From Candidatus Omnitrophota bacterium (GTDB lineage Bacteria; Omnitrophota; Gorgyraeia; Duberdicusellales; 4484-171): a stretch of DNA of 34,073 bases. The notes under the pieces were generated by a model that saw only the letters and a list, made by a program, of their open reading frames with translations, did not search any database and was not told the origin of the DNA. Location: assembly GCA_023227945.1 (NCBI GenBank), contig JALOCC010000016.1, positions 1 to 34,073 of the forward strand. The letters run 5' to 3'. Both the position numbers and the translations under genes were made by a program. This document shows, in pieces, positions 23,941 through 30,901 of the stretch (position 1 is its first letter; each line of letters opens with the position of its first letter).

Positions 23941-24360
23941 CTACATTTGCATAGCGGGTGCGTGTATTCTTGGTTGCGGTAAATAACCCTGCATAACCAA
24001 AAAAAGCCCCAACGCAAACATCACAATCCAGGGAATTGCAACAAATTTAATATTCTTTACAAATACCTTGCTGATTTTAACCGCATTAGCCGGAAAGACT
24101 GTAAGCCACACGCCTTTAATAAGTGTAATCCAACCAAAAACCGTGATTATCACTCTCCAATCAACAACCCATAAATTATGGAAAATCACAATCGCCAGCC
24201 CCGCAACAAAAGTAATTAAACCGGTCACGTAGATAAGGGCGGTGTTCTCTAAAAACCCTTCTACAATCTGCCGGTAAGTCTTCAGATTAATTAGCAGGCT
24301 GATACTAATTAGCACAATAAAAGGGCCTAATAATCTTGCGAGAAATAATGAACTATTCAT
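23941..24360 (-). CDS. Small integral membrane protein, four hydrophobic helices, function unknown
   Basis: A 139-residue protein that is nearly all membrane: helices at about 7-26 (LLGPFIVLISISLLINL), 41-62 (ALIYVTGLITFVAGLAIVIF), 68-90 (WRVIITVFGWITLIKGVWLTVF) and 106-126 (VAIPWIVMFALGLFLVMQGY). Conserved-looking HNLWVVDWRVIITVFGW and KGVWL motifs suggest a real family; similar uncharacterised proteins occur in uncultivated bacteria (recollection, not checked). A full AGGAGG ribosome site and the structured leader at 24365-24474 precede it, and a strong hairpin follows. I do not know its function. Confidence 0.75.
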   Translation of the reverse strand: MNSSLFLARLLGPFIVLISISLLINLKTYRQIVEGFLENTALIYVTGLITFVAGLAIVIFHNLWVVDWRVIITVFGWITLIKGVWLTVFPANAVKISKVFVKNIKFVAIPWIVMFALGLFLVMQGYLPQPRIHAPAMQM

Positions 24361-24364
24361 AATA

Positions 24365-24474
24365 CCTCCTTAATTTTCCGCCGCAGGCGGAAAATTAACC
24401 CCGAAGCGCTTCGTGTAAATTTTCTGCGAGCGAAGTGAGCGTGAAAATTTACACGATATACAGGCGCGAGGGGT
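24365..24474 (-). promoter_or_regulatory. Structured 5' leader element, copy B (before the 139-residue membrane protein)
   Basis: It has the same boxes as copy A at 511-607: ACCCC/GGGGT (24470-24474 with 24398-24402), GCGC/GCGC (24464-24467 with 24406-24409), and a 13-bp stem of different sequence (24412-24424 with 24443-24455) with a longer loop. A second hairpin (24370-24382 with 24386-24398, GCA loop) runs into the AGGAGG site. The stems are kept while their sequences differ, which argues for selection on structure or for a mobile palindrome. A TATAAT-like box lies upstream at 24509-24514. Confidence 0.6.
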
Positions 24475-24509
24475 ATTTCTATAATTAAGTATTGCGTCCT
24501 TGGAATTTA

Positions 24510-25148
24510 TTATACGATATGATCAACTTGAAATACACCATTTATGTTTTTCATGTGAGTCCTATAAACATTATTTTTTAAATCATAATATCCTATTACT
24601 ACCTTTAATTTCTCTAAGGAATTACCGGTGTCATCCAACGTGCGCGCAATGAGAGCGCTGATATTGGGGTCAGTAATTTTTGTTCCTTTTTCATCGAAAA
24701 GATTAAACTTAAGGTATGGGGATGAATCTTTGTCTGCTAAACAACCAACCTTATCAAAAATAACAAATTTTGCCTCTGAATTTTCTATACCGAGCAATCT
24801 AAAGCAATTTATGGGAATTTTTTCAATCCAAATGCCCTTTGCTATCCCCTTACCCACATTTCTAATTGTTCTGTGATAGCATTCAAAAATTACAAGAGGC
24901 CTTATGTCTAATAGGATTTGTTCGCAAACAAGATCTTTATATTGCCAAGTTTTCCAGGTATAAATGATTATTGCCATTAAAGTAGCAAACAACACAATAA
25001 TTGTTGCTAACTCTTTGTTAATACCTAGGAATTTGCCGATTACAAAACAAACACAACTAAGGATTATTACGATAGCAATAACCATATAAAGCAAACAAGC
25101 ATCTTTGCTTCTGACATATCGTCTAATGTTTTTAAAAAAATCAAACAT
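24510..25148 (-). CDS. Membrane-anchored protein with two N-terminal helices, function unknown
   Basis: Two hydrophobic helices (about 18-40 LLYMVIAIVIILSCVCFVIG and 47-66 LATIIVLFATLMAIIIYTW) precede a soluble domain of about 140 residues rich in alternating hydrophobic/polar segments (VIFECYHRTIRNVGKGIAKG, VVIGYYDLKNNVYRTHMKN), probably beta-sheet. The segment RPLVIFECYHRTIRNVGKGIAKGIWI with a conserved-looking NVGKG resembles small membrane proteins of unknown function near defence or stress genes, but I cannot assign it. GAGGGA lies 9 bases before the ATG at 25148 and only 3 bases before an in-frame GTG at 25154, so I prefer 25148 (212 residues). Confidence 0.65.
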   Translation of the reverse strand: MFDFFKNIRRYVRSKDACLLYMVIAIVIILSCVCFVIGKFLGINKELATIIVLFATLMAIIIYTWKTWQYKDLVCEQILLDIRPLVIFECYHRTIRNVGKGIAKGIWIEKIPINCFRLLGIENSEAKFVIFDKVGCLADKDSSPYLKFNLFDEKGTKITDPNISALIARTLDDTGNSLEKLKVVIGYYDLKNNVYRTHMKNINGVFQVDHIV

Positions 25149-25237
25149 GCACACGCTTCCCTCATTAACAAATCAAACGTTTTGATAAACCCTTGGTTCA
25201 AAGCAATGGGTTGAGCCTGAACTCGCTATAAGTATAA

Positions 25238-25579
25238 TTAATCTTTAAACTTAAAATCTACTGTCATCGATGGTGGAAATGCTAAATTTATGGAAAAACC
25301 TTCTAAAATAACTCCTCGTTTGGCTGCCTCTGTTCGCATTTTTTGAACTTTCTTCAAAGCTTCCTCTAAAATTTCATTTACTTTTTCTTTAGGAGTTTCC
25401 GGTGTAATTGTACGTAAATCTGAACTTATTACAGCCACATCTTCTGATACGGTTTTAGTCCAAATCTGAGTTGCTTCTTCCCGATTTAACTCTTGAACCT
25501 TTATAGTATTTTTCTCATCTGCAGAAAACACATGAATGGGTAATAAACAAAAACACAATAACAAGACTATAAATCTCAT
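25238..25579 (-). CDS. Small secreted protein, function unknown
   Basis: A 113-residue protein with a signal peptide (about 1-19, RFIVLLLCFCLLPIHVFSADE). The mature part of about 94 residues has a helical stretch (KEKVNEILEEALKKVQKMRTEAAKRGVI, about 64-91) and a short beta-like end. No family is recognised. A full AAAGGAGGT ribosome site precedes the ATG. A promoter, a leader of about 70 bases and an intrinsic terminator lie upstream, so expression may be set by read-through of that terminator. Confidence 0.6.
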   Translation of the reverse strand: MRFIVLLLCFCLLPIHVFSADEKNTIKVQELNREEATQIWTKTVSEDVAVISSDLRTITPETPKEKVNEILEEALKKVQKMRTEAAKRGVILEGFSINLAFPPSMTVDFKFKD

Positions 25580-25615
25580 GTTTACCTCCTTTTCTTACAA
25601 CCAAACTATAAACAT

Positions 25616-25641
25616 TAAAAAAGCGTCGGTCTCCCAACGCT
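25616..25641 (-). terminator. Intrinsic terminator (or attenuator) 37 bases before the small secreted protein gene
   Basis: In minus sense AGCGTTGG-GAGA-CCGACGCT (25641-25622) is an 8-bp stem with a GNRA-type tetraloop and one G-U pair, followed by a run of T (25621-25617). This is a classic rho-independent terminator, placed between a promoter and the coding start. Confidence 0.8.
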
Positions 25642-25688
25642 CTGATGTTTACTCCTGATTGTAGTTTTCCCCCGAACGCCGTGAAACT
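25617..25688 (-). ncRNA. Candidate leader/small RNA between promoter and terminator
   Basis: The transcript predicted from the promoter at 25696-25723 would be about 70 bases long, ending at the terminator. It contains CCAAGTTTCACGG, a GTTCGGGGG block able to pair with CCCC near its 5' end, and ACTACAATCAGGAGT before the terminator stem. I do not recognise a known riboswitch class. It could be a riboswitch-type attenuator for the secreted protein gene or a stand-alone small RNA. The rest of the 354-base gene-free stretch (25580-25933) holds the promoter and the composite repeat at 25741-25910. Confidence 0.45.
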
Positions 25689-25695
25689 TGGGGTT

Positions 25696-25723
25696 ATTTT
25701 AACGCTATGGAATGGGGTGTCAA
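25696..25723 (-). promoter_or_regulatory. Sigma-70 promoter upstream of the leader/terminator
   Basis: On the minus strand TTGACA (25718-25723) is followed after 16 bases by TAAAAT (25696-25701). Confidence 0.6.
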
Positions 25724-25740
25724 GGTGGTTCTTTTTAAAG

Positions 25741-25910
25741 ACGAATTGCCACGAATTACAATTTAGGTTACGAAGGTTACGGATGCCTGCCTGCCGGCAG
25801 GCAGGTTACGGAAGTTACGAAGGTTACATTTAAATCACTTGATTTATTGTAACATTCGTAACCTACCCAACAGGGTGGCCTGTTGGCCTTCGTAACCTTC
25901 GTAACCTAAA
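25741..25910 (-). repeat. GGTTACGAA element, copy 3, composite, with 31-nt core and nested palindrome
   Basis: TTTAGGTTACGAAGGTTACG (25762-25781) pairs perfectly over 20 bp with 25891-25910. Inside are a 20-nt perfect palindrome CCTGCCTGCCGGCAGGCAGG (25786-25805), the core (25823-25853, minus sense starting GTTACAATAAATCAAGTG), and a GGCCTGTTGGCC hairpin (25878-25889) shared in part with copy 2. An ACGAATTGCCACGAATTAC word (25741-25759), of the type at 9998-10046, adjoins it. Confidence 0.8.
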
Positions 25911-25933
25911 ATTGATATAGATAATTAGGTACG

Positions 25934-26608
25934 TTATAGCTGGTCAAGAAGCTTATTGCAAAATTGATGAAGTTCGGTATTGGCAAGAGCTTGAACCTTC
26001 TTTTTAACTGTGCGGGAGAAGTATTCTTTTTCGGTTTTGGTAAGTTTTTCGCCTTTTAATTTTTTCAAAAATAATTCTTTTTGTTTAGGTGAAAATACCT
26101 GTGAGAGGGCGTATTCAAGGCCAAATTCCTGTTTTTGCGCTAATAAATCTCCTAATGCTGATTGGAAATGGCTAAAATAATTATTAAAAGCGCCTTTAAG
26201 CCTTTGCGCTGACATAGTAACATTGTTTACTTTAAAATCTTCATCGTTTTTAAGTTTTTTTAAAAATAAATCTAATTCATTTTTATAACCGGCAGGCAAA
26301 GCTTTTAAAAGTTCTTTTACCCAATAGAATTTAAGGTTATAAAATTCATAAAGGGCAAATGACATCACAAGAAGGGAATTAAGCTGCGATTTTTCCGATT
26401 GCGTTTTTAAAGAGCGGGCGAGGCTTTGATAGTTAAATAATCCTTTTTGATTAGCATTAGCTAAAACAACAGGAAAGCCTTCCCAGAGACGCGGGTCTTT
26501 GCTTTTAAATACCTCACACAAAACCAAGTCGGCGCTAAGAAAAGAATCCGGCTCTAATAACGGGAAACCTAACGCATGTAATTGTTGAAGCAAAACTTTT
26601 TTATCCAT
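25934..26608 (-). CDS. Helical partner protein of the nucleotidyltransferase, function unknown
   Basis: A 224-residue soluble protein, mostly helical and Lys/Leu-rich, with an N-terminal region MDKKVLLQQLHALGFPLLEP and SADLVLCEVFKSKDPRLWEGFPVVLANA (about 25-52). Its ATG lies 2 bases after the stop of the nucleotidyltransferase gene, so the two are surely co-translated. It may be an antitoxin or regulator of the transferase, as in two-gene nucleotidyltransferase toxin-antitoxin systems, but I see no HEPN active-site motif or clear HTH. The family is not recognised by name. Confidence 0.7.
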   Translation of the reverse strand: MDKKVLLQQLHALGFPLLEPDSFLSADLVLCEVFKSKDPRLWEGFPVVLANANQKGLFNYQSLARSLKTQSEKSQLNSLLVMSFALYEFYNLKFYWVKELLKALPAGYKNELDLFLKKLKNDEDFKVNNVTMSAQRLKGAFNNYFSHFQSALGDLLAQKQEFGLEYALSQVFSPKQKELFLKKLKGEKLTKTEKEYFSRTVKKKVQALANTELHQFCNKLLDQL

Positions 26609-26610
26609 AG

Positions 26611-27180
26611 TTATTTTTCAATAAGTTTAAGAAAATATTCTAAATTCTTATTTACCTTTTCCTCGGAAACATCGAAGCTTGCAGTTTCCTTAAAACGCGA
26701 AATTAACTTTTCCAAATCTATATCTTTACGCTTATTTTCTACCAATAACAAGCAATCCTCTATATCCACGGAAGTTGAACGGAATAATTTGCTGATAATG
26801 ATATCATAATAGTTAAGCACGCCTAAATAGATATGGTTAAACTCTTTAACCAACATATTGTTTCCATTATCAAGGGGCGATTCCAATAACTGCGTTGTAT
26901 GAATTTTATTGCCTTTAAATAAATCAAAGATAAAACCCCTATCTCTCGCCCAGCCTACACCGGTTACCGGTTTATAACCTAATTGCTTTAAAGCCTTTAT
27001 CAAATAATCATACTCACCTTCTTTAGGAACGATTAAATCAATGTCCTTGGTTGAATCCTTAACCCCTAAAAGCGTAAGGGCTGTGCCGCCACAAGCAATA
27101 AGGCTTACCTTGCGCTTAAAGTAACCATCCCAAAGGCCAATATTTTCAAGCAATTTTTGTTTATTTATGCGTAATTCCAT
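26611..27180 (-). CDS. Nucleotidyltransferase-fold protein (toxin-antitoxin-like)
   Basis: A 189-residue protein with a DNA-polymerase-beta-like nucleotidyltransferase motif: GGTALTLLGVKDSTKDIDLIV (31-51), that is GG..L followed by DxD (D46, D48), then RGFIFDLF with a possible third acidic ligand. A C-terminal helical part (YDIIISKLFRSTSVDIEDCLLLVENK) resembles DUF6036/AbiEii-type transferases. Such enzymes add nucleotides to proteins or tRNA, or serve in toxin-antitoxin pairs. It is the first gene of a two-gene operon with its own strong promoter and two repeated inverted sites. Which member, if any, is toxic cannot be read from the sequence. Confidence 0.8.
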   Translation of the reverse strand: MELRINKQKLLENIGLWDGYFKRKVSLIACGGTALTLLGVKDSTKDIDLIVPKEGEYDYLIKALKQLGYKPVTGVGWARDRGFIFDLFKGNKIHTTQLLESPLDNGNNMLVKEFNHIYLGVLNYYDIIISKLFRSTSVDIEDCLLLVENKRKDIDLEKLISRFKETASFDVSEEKVNKNLEYFLKLIEK

Positions 27181-27188
27181 ACAATTTA

Positions 27189-27248
27189 TTGTATGTTTTT
27201 ATACAACCCTCTGTATTAATATATACAATATATTTGGAGATTTGTCAA
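27189..27248 (-). promoter_or_regulatory. Promoter with two TTGTAT-N6-ATACAA operator-like sites for the nucleotidyltransferase pair
   Basis: TTGACA (27243-27248) is followed after 17 bases by TATATA (27220-27225). One inverted site, TGTAT-N6-ATACA (27212-27227), covers the -10 box. The other, TTGTAT-N6-ATACAA (27189-27206), lies between the transcription start and the start codon at 27180. The matching half-sites and identical 6-base spacers suggest one dimeric repressor, as in autoregulated toxin-antitoxin operons. Confidence 0.6.
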
Positions 27249-27282
27249 GAGTTTATACAAATTATATGTTAAGATCGCGAAA

Positions 27283-27378
27283 GCTACGAAAATCACATAG
27301 ATTACAATAAATCAGGTCTTTTAAATGTAACTTCCGTAACCTTCGTAACCTGCGTAACCCTCGTAACTTTCGTAACCT
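27283..27378 (-). repeat. GGTTACGAA element, copy 4, with 31-nt core (dnaE-nucleotidyltransferase gap)
   Basis: The core at 27301-27331 (ATTACAATAAATCAGGTC... TGTAAC) is in the opposite orientation to copies 1 and 3 and differs from copy 3 at 4 of 31 positions. A 9-bp array (CCGTAACCTT, CGTAACCTG, CGTAACCCT, CGTAACTTT) follows at 27332-27378. The left arm is degraded. It begins just after the dnaE stop. Confidence 0.75.
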
Positions 27379-27381
27379 TAA

Positions 27382-30300
27382 TTAGAGGCTCAACGAAAGA
27401 TTCTCATCCCCTATTAACGCACCAATTTCCTTTAGGGCGTTTTCAGTAAGTTTTAGGCAGAATTGATTGGCGGTTTTAATTTTAACACCATTAAGCTTTG
27501 CGTTTCGAAAGGCAAAAACAACCGGGGTTGTTCCTCTATTATTTAAAAAAATGGTTTTTAGATTCGCCAGAGGAAATTTCTCCTGGTTTATGGCGATATT
27601 AAGGCCTTTGATATTGTCAAAAATACGCTCAATCGGGATAATCTTAGCGGCTAAAATCTTGGGCGCTCTTTCTTTGGATTCAAGTTTACCCTTTATAACG
27701 ATTATGCTTTTTTCCTTGATATCGGCAGCAGCTTCGGCAAAAAGCCTGGGAAAGACAAAAACCTCGACAGTTGAAGTCTCATCTTCAATTTTTAAAATTG
27801 CCATACGTTCGCCGCTTCTTTTCGTAGTTATAATGCGCGCTTTTTCGACTATGCCGCAAATGACTACTTCTTCGCGCGACTCCTGCTCATAGAGAGAAAT
27901 AATTTCCTGCCGATGCAAATGCTTTACAGTATTTGCATAGGAATATAACGGGTGGCTGGTTACGTAGATGCCAAGCAGAGATTTTTCAAAGCTTAAGATT
28001 TGTAAGAGCGGCCACTCTTCAACATCAGGTATTTCCTGCTGTTTCTTTGGCGCGGTAAATAACAGAAACTGCGAAGGGTCTTCTTTTTTTGTAGTTTTTG
28101 CTAAAATTTTATCGAGCATAGCTGTCATTTGCGCGCGCTTAAGTTTAAAACTATCCATTGCGCCGGATTTTATAAGGCTTTCCAGGACTTTTTTATTTAC
28201 AACTCTGCCGTCAACGCGGTCGCAGAATTCAAAAAAATCATCGAATTTTTTCTGTTTCCTGATTTCAATTATATTATCCAAGGCAGTGGTGCCTACGTTT
28301 TTAATCGCCAAGAGCCCAAACCTGATATTTTTTTCATCAGTAACCGTAAAATTCGCAAAGCTGGTATTTATGTCCGGCGGAAGCACTTTCATTCCCATAT
28401 GATTAACTTCATTTACGTATTCGACGATTTTATCGGTATTGGTGCGTTCACTTGTTAGAAGTGCTGCCATAAACTCAACCGGGTAATTGGCTTTAAGATA
28501 CGCAGTGCGATAGGAAATAAGCGCATAAGCAGTGCTGTGAGACTTGTTGAAGCCGTAGCCGGAAAAATAATCTATTAAATCAAAAATCTGTGTGGCGATT
28601 CTTTGCGATACGCCATTTTTTTTGCTTCCTTCTACAAATAAGTTGCGTTGTTCTTCCATTATTTCGGGAATCTTTTTACCGATGGCTTTTCGTAGCAAAT
28701 CTGCCTGTGACAAGCTAAAGCCTGCAAGCTTGGAAGCAATCTGCATAGTTTGTTCCTGATAAAGGATAATCCCATAGGTTTCTTTAAGTATTGATTCAAG
28801 CTTTGGATGGCCATAGCTTACGGGTTTTTTGCCCTGTTTTCTTTCGATAAAATCATCGACCATTCCGCTACCCAAGGGCCCGGGCCTGTATAATGCCAAG
28901 ACTGCGATTAAATCTTCAAAGCGGGTGGGAATAAGCTTTCTTAATATCTCGCGCATGCCCCTACTTTCAAGCTGGAACACGCCGATTGTATCTGCCTGGC
29001 TAAGCAGAGAAAAAGTTTTTTTATCATCGAGAGGCAAGTTCGTAATGTCCACCTCTACGCCCTTGGTTCTTTTGATTATTTTTACGGTCGAATCTATTAC
29101 GGTCAGGGTTTTAAGGCCCAGGAAATCCATTTTAAGCAATCCGGTCTTTTCAAGAGATTCCATATCAAAGCCGGTAACTATTTCTTCTTCCGCTCCCCTG
29201 ATTAAAGGTATTCTTTCCATTAAAGGCTTATCGGAAATAACTACTCCTGCGGCATGAGTTGAGGCGTGGCGCGACAGGCCTTCAAGTTGTATGGCGACAT
29301 CGATTAAGCGTTTTATCCCGGCATCCGATTGATAAACTTGCGAAAGCTCGGGGCTTTGAGAAAGGGCTTCTTTTAAAGTTACCTGGTGGCCGACAATAAC
29401 CGGAATCATCTTGGCAATTTTATCGACATCGGCATAGCTGTGGCCCATGGCACGGCCTACGTCTCTAACCACTGCGCGGGCAAGCATTGTTCCGAAAGTA
29501 ATAATCTGGGCAACGTTGGCTTCGCCGTATTTTTTGCCTACATACTCAAGAACCCGCGAGCGCTTTTCATAACAGAAATCCATATCGATATCAGGCATTG
29601 AAATACGCGCGGGATTAAGAAACCTTTCAAAAAGAAGGTCGTATTTAAGCGGGTCAACATCGGTTATACCGAGAAGAAAACTTACAATGCTTCCTGCAGC
29701 AGAGCCCCTGCCCGGGCCAACCGGAATATTGTTTTCTTTGGCATATTTTATAAGGTCCCAGATAATCAAAAAATAACTGGAAAAGCCCGTGCTATTGATT
29801 ACTCCCAGTTCATATTCAAGGCGCTTATTTACCTCATCAGTAACTTCGCTGTAGCGTTTAGGCAAATTTTCAGTGACTATCTTTTGCAAATACCCGTTTT
29901 CGGTTTCATTCTCGGGAATCGGAAAACGCGGAAGATGAATCTTGGAAAAATCCATAACCAAATTGCACTTCTGCATTACCTCAAGGGTATTCTTTATCGC
30001 TTCGGGGGCTTCCTTAAATATAGCTTTCATTTCATCGGGGCTGCGGAAATAAAAAGTATCGCTGTTAAATTTAAAACGGTTTGGGTCATTTAACGTGGTT
30101 TGCGTCTGTATGCACAGAAGCACTTCGTGAGCGAAAGATTCATTTTTTTCAAGGTAATGAATATCGTTTGTCGCTACCACCGGCACATCCAGTTCTTTTG
30201 AAATTTTTAGAAGATGTTTATTTGCTTTTGCCTGTTCCTTAAGGCCATTTTCCATAATTTCAAGGTAAAAATTGCCTTTGCCTAAAATCTGCAAATATTC

Positions 30301-30789
30301 ATCGCATTTTTTATACGCGCCTTTAATGTCATCGGCTATTATCGCTGATGCAATTTCTCCTTTAAGGCAGGCGCTTAAGCCGATTAAACCCTTGTTATGC
30401 TGGCTTAATATTTCTTTATCTATCCTTGGCTTATAATAGAAGCCTTCTAAATGCGCAAGGCTTACAAGCTTAATTAGATTCTTATAACCCTGCTCGTCTT
30501 TGGCAAGAAGTATAAGATGGTAATTGCCGGCGTCTTCGTTTTTGTATTCTTTTTTAAAGCGGGAGTCCGGTGCAACGTAGACCTCGCAGCCGATTATCGG
30601 CTTGATGCCTGCGTCCATACATTCTTCGTAGAATTTTACCGCTCCGAAAAGGTTTCCGTGGTCGGTTATGGCAAGGCCGGGTAGTTTGAATTTAACGGCT
30701 TTTTCTATAAGGCGGTTGAGCTGGCACGCGCCGTCAAGAAGGCTGTATTGGGTGTGAACGTGAAGGTGTATAAAATCACTGTGAGCCAT
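27382..30789 (-). CDS. dnaE: DNA polymerase III subunit alpha
   Basis: DnaE is the replicative polymerase. I place the start at 30789 (MAHSDFIHLHVHTQYSLLDGA), giving 1,135 residues, normal for DnaE. The frame stays open upstream to 30915, but that part is encoded by the word repeat at 30806-30899. Domains in order: PHP (HVHTQYSLLDG, ITDHGNLFGAVKFYE), palm with GPGRGSAAGS and the catalytic PDIDMDF, fingers (GVFQLESRGMRE, YRPGPLGSGMVDDFI, YQEQTM, YGFNKSHSTAYALISY), a helix-hairpin-helix region (LLAIKNVG), and an OB-fold (VEKARIITTKRSGERMAILKIEDETSTVEVFVFP; key residues only meant). The ribosome site is weak. It lies downstream of guaA with a 112-base gap. Confidence 0.96.
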   Translation of the reverse strand: MAHSDFIHLHVHTQYSLLDGACQLNRLIEKAVKFKLPGLAITDHGNLFGAVKFYEECMDAGIKPIIGCEVYVAPDSRFKKEYKNEDAGNYHLILLAKDEQGYKNLIKLVSLAHLEGFYYKPRIDKEILSQHNKGLIGLSACLKGEIASAIIADDIKGAYKKCDEYLQILGKGNFYLEIMENGLKEQAKANKHLLKISKELDVPVVATNDIHYLEKNESFAHEVLLCIQTQTTLNDPNRFKFNSDTFYFRSPDEMKAIFKEAPEAIKNTLEVMQKCNLVMDFSKIHLPRFPIPENETENGYLQKIVTENLPKRYSEVTDEVNKRLEYELGVINSTGFSSYFLIIWDLIKYAKENNIPVGPGRGSAAGSIVSFLLGITDVDPLKYDLLFERFLNPARISMPDIDMDFCYEKRSRVLEYVGKKYGEANVAQIITFGTMLARAVVRDVGRAMGHSYADVDKIAKMIPVIVGHQVTLKEALSQSPELSQVYQSDAGIKRLIDVAIQLEGLSRHASTHAAGVVISDKPLMERIPLIRGAEEEIVTGFDMESLEKTGLLKMDFLGLKTLTVIDSTVKIIKRTKGVEVDITNLPLDDKKTFSLLSQADTIGVFQLESRGMREILRKLIPTRFEDLIAVLALYRPGPLGSGMVDDFIERKQGKKPVSYGHPKLESILKETYGIILYQEQTMQIASKLAGFSLSQADLLRKAIGKKIPEIMEEQRNLFVEGSKKNGVSQRIATQIFDLIDYFSGYGFNKSHSTAYALISYRTAYLKANYPVEFMAALLTSERTNTDKIVEYVNEVNHMGMKVLPPDINTSFANFTVTDEKNIRFGLLAIKNVGTTALDNIIEIRKQKKFDDFFEFCDRVDGRVVNKKVLESLIKSGAMDSFKLKRAQMTAMLDKILAKTTKKEDPSQFLLFTAPKKQQEIPDVEEWPLLQILSFEKSLLGIYVTSHPLYSYANTVKHLHRQEIISLYEQESREEVVICGIVEKARIITTKRSGERMAILKIEDETSTVEVFVFPRLFAEAAADIKEKSIIVIKGKLESKERAPKILAAKIIPIERIFDNIKGLNIAINQEKFPLANLKTIFLNNRGTTPVVFAFRNAKLNGVKIKTANQFCLKLTENALKEIGALIGDENLSLSL

Positions 30790-30805
30790 ATTTATATGCT
30801 TAATA

Positions 30806-30899
30806 ATAGAAGCGGATATCCGCGGATATTGACGCGGATTCACGCAAGCGAACTCGCTGGCGTTTATCCGCGTATAAATCCGCGTGTATCCGCTTCTAT
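30806..30899 (-). repeat. Intergenic word repeat (ATCCGCGGATA/ATCCGCG) between guaA and dnaE
   Basis: ATAGAAGCGGATA (30806-30818) pairs perfectly with TATCCGCTTCTAT (30887-30899). Between them CGCGGAT and ATCCGCG words recur in both directions (CCGCGGATATT, GACGCGGATT, TTATCCGCG, AATCCGCG, GTATCCGC), and GCAAGCGAACTCGCTGGC forms an inner stem. It fills nearly all of the gap. Confidence 0.75.
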
Positions 30900-30901
30900 C
30901 T

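Noticed and set aside
25617..25720. Leader as a c-di-GMP, purine, preQ1, fluoride or cobalamin riboswitch
   Set aside because: None of the conserved boxes I know for these classes are found in the leader.
22745..27378. Prophage or integrated element in the accessory stretch
   Set aside because: No integrase, phage structural gene, tRNA or att-like direct repeat is present; only short repeats and small modules.
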